Shown here piece by piece: positions 11,703-23,475 of a stretch of DNA of 64,000 bases (its first letter is position 1; the number at the start of each line of letters is the position of its first letter). The notes beneath the pieces were generated by a model. That model did no database searches. It was not told the DNA's origin and worked only from the letters and a program-made list of their open reading frames with translations. This DNA is from Artocarpus heterophyllus. Its lineage: Eukaryota; Streptophyta; Magnoliopsida; Rosales; Moraceae. The stretch is from contig CM046327.1 of the NCBI GenBank assembly GCA_025403435.1, positions 12,082,218 through 12,146,217 of the forward strand, read 5' to 3'. A program made the translations under genes and the position numbers.

Positions 11703-12418
11703 TAGGGCTGCGCAAAAAAATCAGAAAACCAAAACTGGCCAAAACTGACCTTCAAACTTGCCCCAAAAAGCCAAAAAAGTCAGTTTAGATAAAAAACTGA
11801 TCGATTAAGTTCGAAAACCAACCGCCCATGCGTTTTTGACGGTAGGTTTTCGGTTAGGTTTTTGGTTCGCTGGTGAAGGGCCATTTCAACTTTAAATACA
11901 TTTGAAGTTTAAAATATACATTATATTATATTAACTTTCATTTTAGATCGAAAAACATATGAGTTGATTCACCAACATAGACATATATGAATCTCCGAAG
12001 ATGAAAGAGTATGAGCTTTGTTCATTGCTGATATTATCATGTTGTGTTGTGTACCTTACCTATCTCAATTATGTTTGCAATTATAAATAAATTTCAAGAC
12101 TTACATATGTATAAGAAGAACTGTGTTTTTTAACAGAAAATGACAAAACAATACAAATCATTATTATGCTGCGTGCCTTAATTACCTATCTAATATCAAA
12201 TAATTGCATTTTGTAATGCTTTGGTCATCAAAATGTATAACCGTTGTGGTTGTCGCTTTTCCATGGTCGGCTACATAACCTGTCGAATGCAATATAAATA
12301 TACACATGAATATGTAATTACTTGGTCAGTTTTTGATTCCACTTTTCCAAAACCAACCGCCATTGGTTGAAAACCGACATACCAAAAATTGACGGAATCC
12401 GACCGATGAACACCCCTA
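11703..12418. mobile_element. hAT-like non-autonomous element with perfect 8-bp duplication
   Basis: The element is flanked on both sides by acgacatc (11695-11702 and 12419-12426). Its ends, tagggctgcgca and (reversed) taggggtgttca, form short imperfect inverted repeats of hAT type. Near both ends the body repeats aaaaccaaccgcc and related words. There is no transposase ORF. It inserted into the minisatellite, which continues on each side. Confidence 0.75.
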
Positions 12419-12426
12419 ACGACATC

Positions 12427-12475
12427 AAGCAAATAGAGGGGGAGTGTGAAAACAACAAGAAGCAATAAAGATCAA
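12427..12475 (+). repeat. Minisatellite, right part after the hAT-like insertion
   Basis: The sequence caagcaaatagagggggagt then gtgaaaacaacaagaagca continues the unit pattern interrupted at 11702. Confidence 0.6.
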
Positions 12476-12910
12476 GCAAAAATTCAAAAATCAGAGCAAA
12501 AATCTACTCCAAAATCAAAGAAAAAATCAGTGCAAAAATTAACAAATCATGAGAGAAACATCGCAACCATGCAAGCACTTGCATTACTACAATTCCAGGT
12601 AAAAATTACACAAGCAAAATTAAAATTTAAAAATAAATAGGAGAGAGAAGAGTGTACCAAGTTCGATCTCATCGATGAGCATGTTGACCTAAATAGTAAG
12701 GCTGAAGGACTTGAGCTCTACAGTGGCTCAATAAAATGAGAGGCAAGCAAAGTTGGGAGCCGTAATAAAAAGTTGGAGAAACTATAGGAGGAGAAGAGTG
12801 GATAGGGTTTTAGATTTGGATTTGGGGGTGGTCAAAGAGGAGACGAGCAAATGAAGGGGGATTTATTGAGGAAAAGGAGGAAGAAGAAGAAGGAGAGGCA
12901 TGACAAGTGT
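12476..12910. other. Purine-rich spacer before the Tat element
   Basis: AG-rich sequence (gaggagaagag, aggaggaagaagaag) with no gene recognised. It abuts the left LTR of the Tat element. Confidence 0.4.
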
Positions 12911-13569
12911 TGTAGGAGATCTCAACACGCCAAAGTCCAAAGGTGAGATCAATGAAAAGCCCAACTTGGCCTATTAATCTCAAATAGAGTAGAAGTCGAG
13001 ATGATCAATTGACCTCGTTGCTCTAGAATGAGGTCGAGGTTAAACAAGGTTCGTATTCTCCACCCATTATTGTATCTATCATTCCAAGAAGAACATATAA
13101 GAATGGGCAAAACTAACAGTTGAGACAATGCACCTAAAATTATGACAACTAGCATGAGACGCGATACATTCTCTACATGTATGGAGACACAACAAGCAAA
13201 GGCTAGAACAGAACATGAAGATTCTTATCCCATTAGCAATATTTTAATCATTTCTAATAATAATAATGTAGCATCTTATAAAAGGAAGATATAGAGAAGA
13301 AGAGAGGAGGCAAAAAAAAAAGAAGAGAAACTCTCCTCTCCCTAGATTAAAAATGTCGTCTCCATCCTTTCATTTTTGGAAAATCTGTTTATTGTATATA
13401 AAATCTTGATAAGAAAAAATACAGTAGACATAGCTCATTAAAGATTAAACCACTATAAATCTGTGTGTCTGTTCTTTACTTCATCCATTTTTATTTTATC
13501 ACATTAATTTGTGAGAACCATGAGTGTTTTTGTGAGCATTATTAAGTTGATTATTTTCCACCATCAACA
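12911..13569 (+). repeat. Left LTR of the Tat element
   Basis: It begins tgtaggagatctcaac and ends ccaccatcaaca. It shares long stretches with 23476-24105, for example cccaacttggcc, agcaatattttaatcatttc, atcttataaaaggaagatat (which includes a TATA-like tataaaa) and gttgattattttccacca. It is followed directly by attggcgcttgaagg, a plausible primer-binding site. Confidence 0.8.
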
Positions 13570-14359
13570 ATTGGCGCTTGAAGGAGGGCCTTCATCTTTT
13601 GAAGACGAATAACCATCATGATCATGGTGACCACTCGCACCAACTGTACTGGAGCCAACACAAACAATTCTATCACCCAAGGAGGTGATAAATCAGTTGG
13701 AGGTGGTGTTGGAGGATAGACAGCCTTCACAAACCACCTTGCTAGAACAAAAGGTGGATAGAATAAGTGAATTGCTCAAAAAAATTTTGGCGGGCTTGGA
13801 TGGCCTTCAAGACTAAGGCGGTAACCCTTCAGGTGATGACCTAGAAGACCAAGGGAACCAAGATGGTGGCCAAAATGGTGGCCAAAGAGGTAGCCTTAAG
13901 GGAATCGATTAGACTGAATGTGGCCGATAAGGAAGGGCTAACTCTATGGGTAGCTGAGGAAGAAGGTAGAGAGCAGAGTAGGCTTAACTTCAAGAAGCAG
14001 GTCAACAAATCAACAAAGACAAGACACAAGTATACCTCCTCTTCCCCTAGATGTGACATCAAACCAGATACGACCTTGGTGCAGATCATGGGAGACTTAA
14101 GGGACTAGCTCAGGAAAATAGATTTGAAGGATCACCTACATGTGAGGCGAGCTGCCTCAATGGAAAATGACCTTAATGCAGTCAACCAATCAGCTGTGGA
14201 CCAACCATCAGACAGTCCACAGGTCGATCTCAACATGATAGCTCAACAAATAAACCAAAAAATCCAAACGGTGCTAGGACTCCCCTAGTAGGCAAGTTTA
14301 AGCAACTTGTAAGCCATGTTGGAAGCTTGGAAGAGAAGCTCGACATTCACCACAGGGAA

Positions 14360-15290
14360 GAAATAACATACACAACAACATTTGCTCTTTCCATTATGGA
14401 ACCATGTTTTCTGGAGAAGTTTAGATCTCCATAGATGATGCCTTACGAAGGACTCATAGACTCTGATGACCATATTCAAATTTATGAATCGTACATGGAA
14501 CTCTAAGGAGTCCCATAAGAAATTATATACAAGGCCTTCAGCCAAAACTTCTCGGGACTCGTAAGGAGATGGTTTTGGACATTGAAGGCAGGAAGTATTA
14601 CCTGCTTCCAAGACTTGAAGATAGCATTCCTTAACTAGTTTATAGGGATAAGATCCCCACTCAATGAATCCTTGAAGGATTGGCTTGCAAGATTCACTAA
14701 GGAAGTGGCTGCTATGGGAGGAATCTTGGAAGAGGTCGCCCTTATAGGAAGCTTAAGTAGTATGTGGACAGATATCCCCTTTAGGGATGATCTCAACCAT
14801 AAGGGACCCAAAACGTACTTAGAATTCCTAAAGAGGGCCAAAGGCTACATTGGCCAGCAGGAGGTCAAAGGTCTGACCTTTAGAAAGAGGATGAGAAGTT
14901 GTAGTGGTAACACTTAAATGCCAAGCAATGAAGGTAAGAGAAGGGTAAACCCCTAGGGGCACGATGGCTTGAGGTTACTAGTCTATGAACCTCTACCAAT
15001 CCCCTTAATCAAGTTATCACAGATAACACTAGGCGATAGAAATAGAAAGGCAGCAGAGGTCAGCTTTAGGAAAGGTACAACAATTCCATGGCCTCACTAC
15101 CTCAATAGACGATATCTACCACCAAATTAGTGACCAGCCCTATCATCAGCCTCCTCCCCCAATGATTTCGAGCCCAAACAAGCAAGATTAGGCTAAGTAT
15201 TACACGTTTCATGGTGATATGGGGCACTACACTAGCGAGTGTATTAGCTTGAAGGATGGGATAGAAAGGCTTATAAGGGAAAGACAACTA
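14360..15290 (+). pseudogene. Tat-type gag remnant
   Basis: Pieces of a retrotransposon gag can be read across several frames: YEGLIDSDDHIQIYESYM, KAFSQNFSGLVRRWFWTLK, LNESLKDWLARFTKEVA, and a zinc-knuckle-like FHGDMGHYTSECISLKDGIE near 15200-15270. The first Cys of the usual knuckle is Tyr here. In-frame stops occur throughout. Gag would form the particle and bind RNA. This copy cannot do so. Confidence 0.7.
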
Positions 15291-15484
15291 CAAGAATAGA
15301 AGGCTGATAGGAGCAAAAGAAATGATAGGGGAAATGGTCGCACAAACAACCAAAGGAATGATGGACCATGATGTGAAGGAGACTGATGACCAAAAAAGGA
15401 TAACACAACTACAGGGGTGATTTGTGCCATCTTTAGGGGCGATACCCTGGTGGTGATTCCTAAAGGTCGTAAAAGAACTACGCC

Positions 15485-16083
15485 TAAGCGTGGCAAAACG
15501 GGTTAGCGGGTCGGGTTCGTGTCGGGTTGGAGTTAATTTTTACAAAATTAGATCGATACTAACCCGACCCGTGACACTAACGGGTTGAGAATTTTCAACC
15601 CTAACCCGACTCGTTTTGACACGGGTTGACACAAACACGACCCGTGTCAACCCGTTTCTTATGCACAGTGTCAAAAAATAATGACCCGTGACCCGTTTTT
15701 GACCCGTAACCCGATTATGACCCGCAACCCGCCTCTAACCCGCCCACATTAATATATATAATATTAAAAAAAATAAAATTAGAAGAGTTTCATACCACTT
15801 CAACAAGAAGATGAGTGATAAGAGAGGTAAGGTTTGATATTTTAAGAGCTTATAATATATATGAAATAATATTAATTTTTTTAAAGTTAATTAATTAAAT
15901 ACGGGTTAGAAATGAGTCATTTTAGTGTCAGACGGGTTGACCCAAACACGACCCGTTTTTTGACGGGTCAGTTTCGGGTCGACACTAAAATGACCCGTGG
16001 TCAAATTTTTTGACACTAACCCGTAAAAAAACGTGTCGGATTCGTGTTGTGTCGTCGTATCGCAACCCGTATTGACGGCCCTA
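15485..16083. mobile_element. hAT-like MITE with ACCCG/CGGGT subterminal repeats
   Basis: The ends are taagcgtggcaaaacgggtt and (reversed) tagggccgtcaatacgggtt. The flanks actacgcc (15477-15484) and actgcacc (16084-16091) agree at 6 of 8 positions, as expected for an aged hAT duplication. Both arms are packed with acccg/cgggt words and surround an AT-rich centre at about 15750-15900. There is no transposase ORF. It interrupts the Tat element between gag and protease. Confidence 0.75.
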
Positions 16084-16169
16084 ACTGCACCCAAGAAGTA
16101 AGAGAGGGTTCAAAGAATAGGTGTTGGAATGTGTTGACAAGCAGGCCTCCTAAGGCACCGAGGTATAAA

Positions 16170-16600
16170 GAAATAAAAATTACCTTTTTAGATGTGGATG
16201 CCTATAGGGTCCATTTTCTCAGAATGATGCCTTGATAGTCAAGGCCATGATTGGGAATTATTCTGTATGCTAGATTTTGGTGGATAATGGCACTTCCGTC
16301 AACATTATCTACACAGACTACCTAAGCAAGATGGGAATTTCTTTGGACCAGATAACGCCAAATTCTCGGCTATTATACAGGTTCACTAGGGATAGCATAA
16401 TACCTGAAGGGGCAATTACACTACCAATCATAATGGAGGAGAAGCCAAGAACAACGGCAATCATGTCAAACTTCTTGGTAATAAAAGGAGGAGACCAATA
16501 TAATATAGTGATAGGGAGGCTAACTTTGAGGGCCTTTAAAGCCATAACCTCTATCTATCACCACAAAGTAAAGTTTACCACTCCCCAGGATTAAGCGAGA
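16170..16600 (+). pseudogene. Tat-type aspartic protease remnant
   Basis: The frame at 16277-16594 begins MVDNGTSVNIIY. The DNGT/S triad, in place of DTG/DSG, is characteristic of this lineage's protease. It continues with FLVIKGGDQYNIVIGRLTL and FKAITSIYHHKVKF. The upstream part (ITFLDVDAYRVHF) is separated by a frameshift near 16230. In a live element this domain would process the gag-pol polyprotein. Confidence 0.75.
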
Positions 16601-16899
16601 TGAGAGGAAACTATACGAGTCCAGGCTAACCTACTCTAATATTATCCATATACTTATGTTAACCCTTAAGGATGGAGATGAAAATGGTGCATGGAGGATC
16701 CCCAATGAAAGACATATACCCAAGATTAGGAGAAGAGGTAACCGGCACAAAACCCATTGAGGATCTGGTAGAGGTGGCCTTAGATGAAGGGGACCATTCC
16801 AAGGTTTTTAGAATTCGGTAGAGACTAAGCAATAGGGCAATAGATGAATTAAAGAGACTCCCTTGCAAGAATCTTGATATATTCGCATAGACCCATAAA

Positions 16900-17546
16900 G
16901 ATATGGAAGGAATAGACGCAGAGGTCGCCTGCTATCACCTAAACATTGACCTTAGTTGCCCTCCAAAAAGGCAAAAGAGGTGACCTATGAACCTAGAGAG
17001 GTACAAGGCATTTAGAGAAGAGGACAACAAGATGGAGAAAAAGAGGTTTATCTAAGAATTGTGCTACCTTGACTGGATCTCTAGTCCCATCCTCATTTGA
17101 AAGCCCAACGAGAGGTGGAGAACATGTATAGACTTCACCGACTTGAACAAGGCTTGTCCCAAGGACAGCTTCCCTTTATCGTGAATAGATAAGCTAGTCA
17201 ACGTCATTGTGGGACATGAGCTTTTACGCTTCATGGATGCTTATTCAGGCTACAACCAAATTCCCATGCATCCACGAGGCCAAGAACATACTTCCTTCAT
17301 TACTGATAGGGGTTTGTATTGTTATCTCATCATACCCTTTAGATTAAAAAATGTCGAGGCAACATATCAACATTTGGTAAATAAAATATTTTCCAACCAA
17401 ATCGGAAAGACGATGGAGGTGTAAGTGGACGACATGTTAGTCAAATCTGTGATGGCAAGCCTTCACATTTCATATCTAGATGAAACATTCAACATCTTGA
17501 GAAAGTACAAGATGAAGCTCAACACTCTAAAATGCACATTTGGTGT
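16900..17546 (+). pseudogene. Tat-type reverse transcriptase, N-terminal part
   Basis: One frame with stops reads WRTCIDFTDLNKACPKDSFP, MDAYSGYNQIPMHP, FITDRGLYCYLIIPFRLKN, MEV-stop-VDDMLVKS and LKCTFGV. The stop (TAA, 17422-17424) sits on the Tyr codon of the catalytic Y-x-D-D box, so the polymerase is inactivated at its active site. The domain is cut at 17546 by a solo LTR and resumes at 19180. Confidence 0.8.
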
Positions 17547-19175
17547 TGTTTGCTCCAAGGTTTCACAAAGCTATGTTAATACTCTTTTGATGATAACAAA
17601 TACAATTTTTATTATATGTGCAAAATACTTTTTGAAACCAATAAATATCTTGAGTGTCACTAAGCTTACTTTTCAAGAAATCAAGTGAAGACTGTTCAAG
17701 AAAGCTTGTGGAAGAAGCCTTTTGAAAGAGAACTCACACGGACTTGAAGATTACAAGTTTTTATTATAGTCCAAAAGTGTAAGTGAGCAATTCTCAAATT
17801 GAATGATCAAACGAAAGCTCAAGAGCACACACTCACATTGCATACTTACATTTGATGCTGTTTTGAATTTCAAATTACATGACTTAAACTGTTTTAGCAG
17901 TGCCTAAACAAGTTGATGTAAAACAAGTTTCAAAAACAGGTCACATAGGCTTTTTGGCCTAAGGCAAATCAGCATACCGACCTAATTTGGTCGGCCTGCC
18001 AAAGATGATCGGCTTGTCAAAAACCTTGCTTCGGCTTGCCGATCTGGGGATTTTTAACCCCTCGTCTGCAGCGGCTCTGATGGCTTGCTGAAGGTATCTT
18101 CGGCCTGCCGATCTGGGGATTTTTAACCCCTCGTCTGCAGAGGCTCTGACGGCATGCCAAAGGTATCTTCGGCCTGCCGAAGTTTTGAAGATCGGCCTGC
18201 CGAACACCCTACTTCGGCCTGCCAATTTGAGGGTTTTCAAAACCCGTTCTGCAAAGGCTTTGACGGCCTGCCAAAGGCATCTTCGGCCTGCTGATGGTTC
18301 AAAGTTTGGCCTGCCAAACTGTGAACCGGCCTATCGATCTAGTGACCGTTGAGAACTTGATGTTTAGAGCCTCAATCTTCGGCCTACCAAACTTAACTTT
18401 CGGCCTGTCGAATTGTCTCTAATAGCTAGTTTTTTGACCGTTGGAGCTCTAATTGCAACGGCTAGTTTGACTCAAAATTGATGTGTTCAGATGCTTCTAA
18501 GCACTGTGAAGCTATAAATACCCATCCATTTAATGTGCAATAAATGATGAAGGAACACAAGTGAAATTTGACATTATTCTACATTGTTCTTCTCAAGCAT
18601 TCATTACTCATACATTCTCTTGAGCCAAAATTGTTTCATACTCTAATTAAGAATTACTCACACCTCCAAACACGTACTACAATTGTATTTTCATCTCTTT
18701 TTGTTTTGGAGTGTATATTTTGTGAGTGTCCCAAAATTACAACCACATTATTTTCATTGTTGGGTTTCCAAAGCCTTGTAAATTTGGGGAATTCTTGGGT
18801 AGACAATCTCTGGAAAAATTGTCACTTTATAAAAAGGTGTGTGTGCCTCAGGTTAAGCAAGTTATCGGTTGTATAAAGGAGTGATCATGCCAAAAAGACG
18901 GTCTAATAGTGCAAGAAATCAAGCAAAGGAGTTTAGCTTGGAGACAGTGGACGTAGGCATATTATCCGAACCACTATAAATAGTGTTTGCATTTCTTCTC
19001 CTTACTCTTTACTTAATCGCTGCTTAATTGTTGCTTGGTTGTGCTCAAATTATCTCGTTCTCATAATTACTTCTTAAGCGTTTTACTTTAGAAAATTTCC
19101 AATAATTGTAAAAGTTTTTGAAAACCCAATTCACCCCCCCTCGCCCCCTCTTGGATAGTTATTCTTGGGCTAACA
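17547..19175 (+). mobile_element. Solo LTR, SIRE/Maximus-like Copia, inside the Tat RT
   Basis: It starts tgtttgctccaagg and ends attcttgggctaaca (TG..CA). The flanks ggtgt (17542-17546) and agtgt (19176-19180) agree at 4 of 5. Removing the insert and one flank restores the RT frame (FGV..TSGKYLGFM), which confirms both boundaries. The C-rich end (caattcaccccccctc) and the 1.6-kb size resemble SIRE-type LTRs. A TATA box, ctataaatacc, lies near 18512. Upstream of it are three 69-bp direct repeats starting at 18031, 18100 and 18169, and many TCGGCCTGCCGA words. No primer site or internal domain is present. Confidence 0.8.
18031..18240 (+). repeat. 69-bp tandem repeats in the solo LTR
   Basis: Copies begin with tcggcttgccga at 18031, tcggcctgccga at 18100 and tcggcctgccga at 18169. 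The first two full units share gatctggggatttttaaccc and cctcgtctgcag. Further single motif copies follow at 18192 and 18214. Confidence 0.85.
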
Positions 19176-19179
19176 AGTG

Positions 19180-19975
19180 TGACATCAGGGAAATATCTGG
19201 GATTTATGGATAGTAGGCAAGGAATAGAGGCAAACCCAAAAAAAAATCCAAGCCTTGTTGGATATGGAGGCCCCTTAGAAGCCTAAAGAGGTATAAAAGT
19301 TTATGGGATATGTGGTAGCACTTTACTGCTTTATCTTTAGAGCAACCGATAAGTGCATGCCATTCTTTGACATTTTAATAGGAAGAAAAGCCTTTGAATG
19401 GACAGAGGAATGCAATGATGCATTTAGACACCTGAAAAGCTATCTGGGAGAGGCTCCTTTGCTTTCTAAAGCTCTATTGGGAGAAACCTTGCAAATTTAT
19501 TTGGCCATCTCACCTCATTCTCTAAGCTCTGTTCTAATCAAATAGGAAGGAAAGATCCAACTGCCAGTCTATTATGCAAGCAAGCGATTGCTCAATGTAG
19601 AGACCAGGTATTCTAAAATAGGAAAGCTCGCCCTAGCCCTAATTATGTCAAAGAAGAAATTGAAGAGGAATTTCCTAGGACACAAGGTAGTAGTGTTAGC
19701 AAACTATCCTTTGAGACAACCAGAAACCTCTAGGTTATTGTTGAAATAGTCAGTTAAGTTAAGTCCATATGACATCGAATATAAGCCTAAAATGGCGATC
19801 AAGGGGCAAGCCTTGGCTAACTTTGTGGTTGAGTTCACAACTCAACTGAGAGACGTTAAGAAGGAAGTAGAGTAAAGCAAGCTGAAATAGGAGTCATACA
19901 TCAACGATTCCTCAAATGAGCACAATGCTGGCGCAGGGATTATGTTGATAAGCCCTAAAAACCATAAGTCATAGC
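19180..19975 (+). pseudogene. Tat-type RT end and RNase H remnant
   Basis: After the solo LTR the frame resumes with TSGKYLGFMDSRQGIEANPKK. It continues with the RT-connection and RNase H signatures LIGRKAFEWTEECNDAFRHL, YYASKRLLNVETRYSKIGKL and KMAIKGQALANFVVEF. It ends with the opening of a second RNase H (DSSNEHNAGAGIMLISP) at about 19900-19965. Homology stops there. No integrase zinc finger or D,D,E core can be read before the antisense ORF, so a deletion probably removed it. Confidence 0.75.
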
Positions 19976-20280
19976 GGCAATAAGAATTGAGTTACCAAGG
20001 CAAAATCTCAGTGGACCTTACACAAGGCAAAGTCTCAGTGGACCTTTCACAAGTTAAAAGGCCTTAAGTATACTTGAGTTACCAAGTTAATGTTATAAGT
20101 CAATTGGCCTATTATCTCTATGTTCAATGTGACAAATAAAGACGAAGCATGAAAGAAGGTAACAAAATGCTGATTGTATTAATGAAAGGAATCATTACAA
20201 AAGTTAAAAAAAAAATACAAGTTCATTCCTCACCCCCTGAGGCTTCTTTCTCTACAATTGAGGCTCCTTTTCTGCAACAG

Positions 20281-22554
20281 TTAAGTTATCGATTGAAGGT
20301 GAGGCATTGGAAGCATATAGGAAAGACAAATCCAAGCTGAGAAGAGTAGCGTGGATTTGTTCAATGATCTGCTCGCCCGCCGACTAAAGAATGGCCCCTT
20401 GAATTTCTTGGTATTCTTTTGATACCAGGAACTTCTCCACCGCCTCATGCGACATGTGAAGAATCGACCCCTCAAGTTCTTGTATCTTTTTCCTATCAGC
20501 CTCATGGTCTTTCTCAGCCTAATGCACCTGCTAATTCAGGCTCTTAATCTCTGTAGAAAGCTCGACGATTGTCTCGACAAGCTTCTTCAAGTCCTTCTGT
20601 TACTTGAGGAGGAGAAGCTAGGCGATCCTCTACCACCTGTTTCTCCTTGTCAAGGAAAGCCCTTAGCTCTTTTATCTCCATGCGAGGGCCAGCTAAGTCA
20701 TTGACCAATATCTCAACCTCCCCATAGGAGATAAGGGCTATCATCAGAACCAATACACAAACGGTGAGGTAAGGTTAAAGTAAATAAGTGAAAGCAGCTA
20801 AAGGAAATTTAGAAGATACTTACAGTAACCTGGCTACAGATTTGCTTCATGTGCTATTGTAGGAGATGAGACTTTTTGGCCACCTCCTAGTCCTTGTCAA
20901 AAATGAACTTGTAGATAGCCTAGAAGACGAGGCTAAATTAGGGGGCAGGTTCAATATGTTCCCCATGTAGGCATCAGACAGGTCACCTACAATGAAATTC
21001 CTATCCCTAACTCGACCGCCAGGCAGGAGGGGAACATCTTTTTTAAGAGGAAAAGAGGGGAGATCAGGGATCTCAACTATCACCTTCTGCTTTTAGCTTT
21101 TGGTAGATGAAGTGCTGTCGTTGACTCGTTGCCTTTTGGATTGAGGGGCGTCGAATGGTCGGCAACTTGAATCCTTCTTCAAATTGCTAGGCTTATTTTG
21201 TGGGGCAGCACCTCCTAACGTAGAGCCCATGTAGGTGCTTGAGACTTCCTGATCTTAGAAGGAAGCTTGAGGTTCAACATCTCTGCATAAGAAAATATCA
21301 GTGTAAAGTTAAGTCGACCGCATATTATCAAATGATAAGTCGACCACATAATAAATAAATGCGAAAAAAACCTACCCTCAAGGCCCCCACCAAAAGAGGG
21401 TTGATTGGTGATGACATAGGAAGGATCAGGCAAAGTTAATATTAGCCCCAACCTCTTTTTATTCTCCTCCATGTGGAGGTATGCAATTTGCCTCTCCCCC
21501 TCTGTAAGGGCTGCAATTTATTTAAATTCTTCCCCTCTTTACTGAGAAAGAATGGGACAGTTAAAGAGCTCTACAAGAAAAACGATAAAGTTAATGGAAG
21601 CCTAAATTTCAAAGTTAAAAGGAAGATAATGGAAGCCTAAAAAATATCGACATAAAAGGCTTATTGACAATTCTCTAGGTGGTGTTGACTTTATACTTTA
21701 GGCCCATATGCTCGTTGCCCATCGAGGGGATGGGTGTTAAATTCCCTCCTTCAGCATAAAAAACATCTTCTTCTAGTCATGGCTGGAAGAAGGGAGATCC
21801 AAAACGATTAGGAGAATCTTATCCTTGGCTTGATTGGAGGCCCCTATGAAATAATAGCCCTTGGATGGAGATTGACTGATGCAGTAACAATAAAAGAACT
21901 CGTCTAGGTGAAGGAGAGAGACGAAGTGAAGATGCCATAGGATCCACATCCTCGAAAAGATGTGCCAAAGTTGGGCAATAGCTGTGTCATCGAGATCTCA
22001 AACACGTAGCAGAGCCTCTTGACGAAGGGATGGATAGGGAAGGTTTGCTCGGCCGTGATGCATCTTTTGTAGGCAGCGAGGTATCTAGGTAGAGCAGCAC
22101 CAGCACAGTGGTTTTTGTTAGTTATCACAAACTCGAAGTACCTCCCATTGACTTTTCCCTTGGGAAACACCCTAGGGACATCATGGGCTCTACAGTTGGA
22201 TGTGGTCTCCCTGGCCTTCTGTGAGATAATCTCACCAGTGTAGGTCGCCAATGGCTCGTCGCGTAGCGTAGCTATTCTGATGGATGACGAGCCTTGAACT
22301 TTGGGTTTGCCATCACTGGGCAAAGATATTTAGGTTTCAGAATTGCCGTGGAGAGAGGAATGAGGACACTATCGAGCAGGTTGTTGACACTATCCATAGA
22401 AAGAACAGTGCCAAAATCATCAATATCCTTGAAAATAGGATCATTCTTAGGGATAGTCTCGTCATGTAGTTAGGATATCTCTTGGTAGTCTCGACGGAGT
22501 CTGGGCAAACTCAGGAGAAGACTTGACCTCTCGACGACAACAAGATGAAGACAT
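20281..22554 (-). pseudogene. Antisense ORF of the Tat element (gypsy-type 'transposase' family)
   Basis: Minus-strand segments from 22554 down to about 20281 give a decayed protein. Near the start are GKVNGRYFEF and QTFPIHPFVKRLCYVFEISM (21904-22323). Then come DLPSSSHDWKKMFFML and MEENKKRLGLILTLPDPSYV (21215-21472). A charged, probably coiled-coil segment follows (MEIKELRAFLDKEKQVVEDR, 20544-20753). This resembles the antisense ORF that sits between pol and the 3' LTR in plant Tat elements, annotated in domain databases as a putative gypsy-type transposon protein. Its function is not established. Stops and shifts make this copy non-functional. Confidence 0.6.
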
Positions 22555-23475
22555 GATCTGCTAAAAGAAGAAATAAATGTCAATACCCTATATCAAGAGG
22601 TTGGTCTGACAACTAAAATATACCTGCTTGGTCCATAATCGACTATGAACCAAACAGTCGACACAAAATGCCTATGAGTTTGACAGTCGAATTATTGTTG
22701 AAAACCCATAATCGCTAAATTAATACATTTCATTCTTTCCTAGTGTTTTACCCTAAGTCTAACCTATGTTTTGGAGGAGCAAAACCAAAAATTTGAAAGA
22801 ATGCCAAAAACAAGAACTCGAAAAGCTTAAAAGAAAAGTTTAAAGTTTAGAGACTTATTGGTTATTGAGTAAGATTCGGATGCTTGGGATCTTTGAGTTG
22901 CAGTAGCTAGATTTATAAGAAAGTTGCAGTAGATTTGCTAAGAGAATCTGGCTCCAGAGATAAAACAAAGAAGACGAAGTTTAAAGAAGAAGAAGAGAGT
23001 TTGAAGAAGAAAGAGTTTGAGAGAGAATTTTGGGAAAGAGATATTTGAAATCTGGATGGAATAAGGTGAGAAGGGTTTCAAAACAGTACTCTCATGAGGG
23101 AGAGATCAGAGTCGTCAAGCGAGGGAATCTTTTATCTAATAGTTAAAGATTAAGGAAGCCAAAGGTCGCCATCCAACGACTCAAAATTTAGGCGGGAAAA
23201 TTCCCCGATGATCAATAATGGCCCATATTGAAATCTCCTTAGAATGATGCGATGCCTCCTGCAAGGATATGACATGTGTCCCAACAGACATGACTGCTTG
23301 GCTGCTTGAGAAGTTTGAATTTCAGATGCAATCATGACTATGGTCAAAAGCTTCTTCAGTAAGCTATTCTAAGGGATATTTCCCCAACTCTTAAGCAACA
23401 TGATACTTTCCATATCCTCGACTGCCAAAGCGCAATGGAACTTTCCAAGTCACTCCACGCTTGGGAGGCAATTAT

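Noticed and set aside
11497..11748. 83-codon ORF at 11497-11748
   Set aside because: It is the translation of the minisatellite and runs into the hAT-like element.
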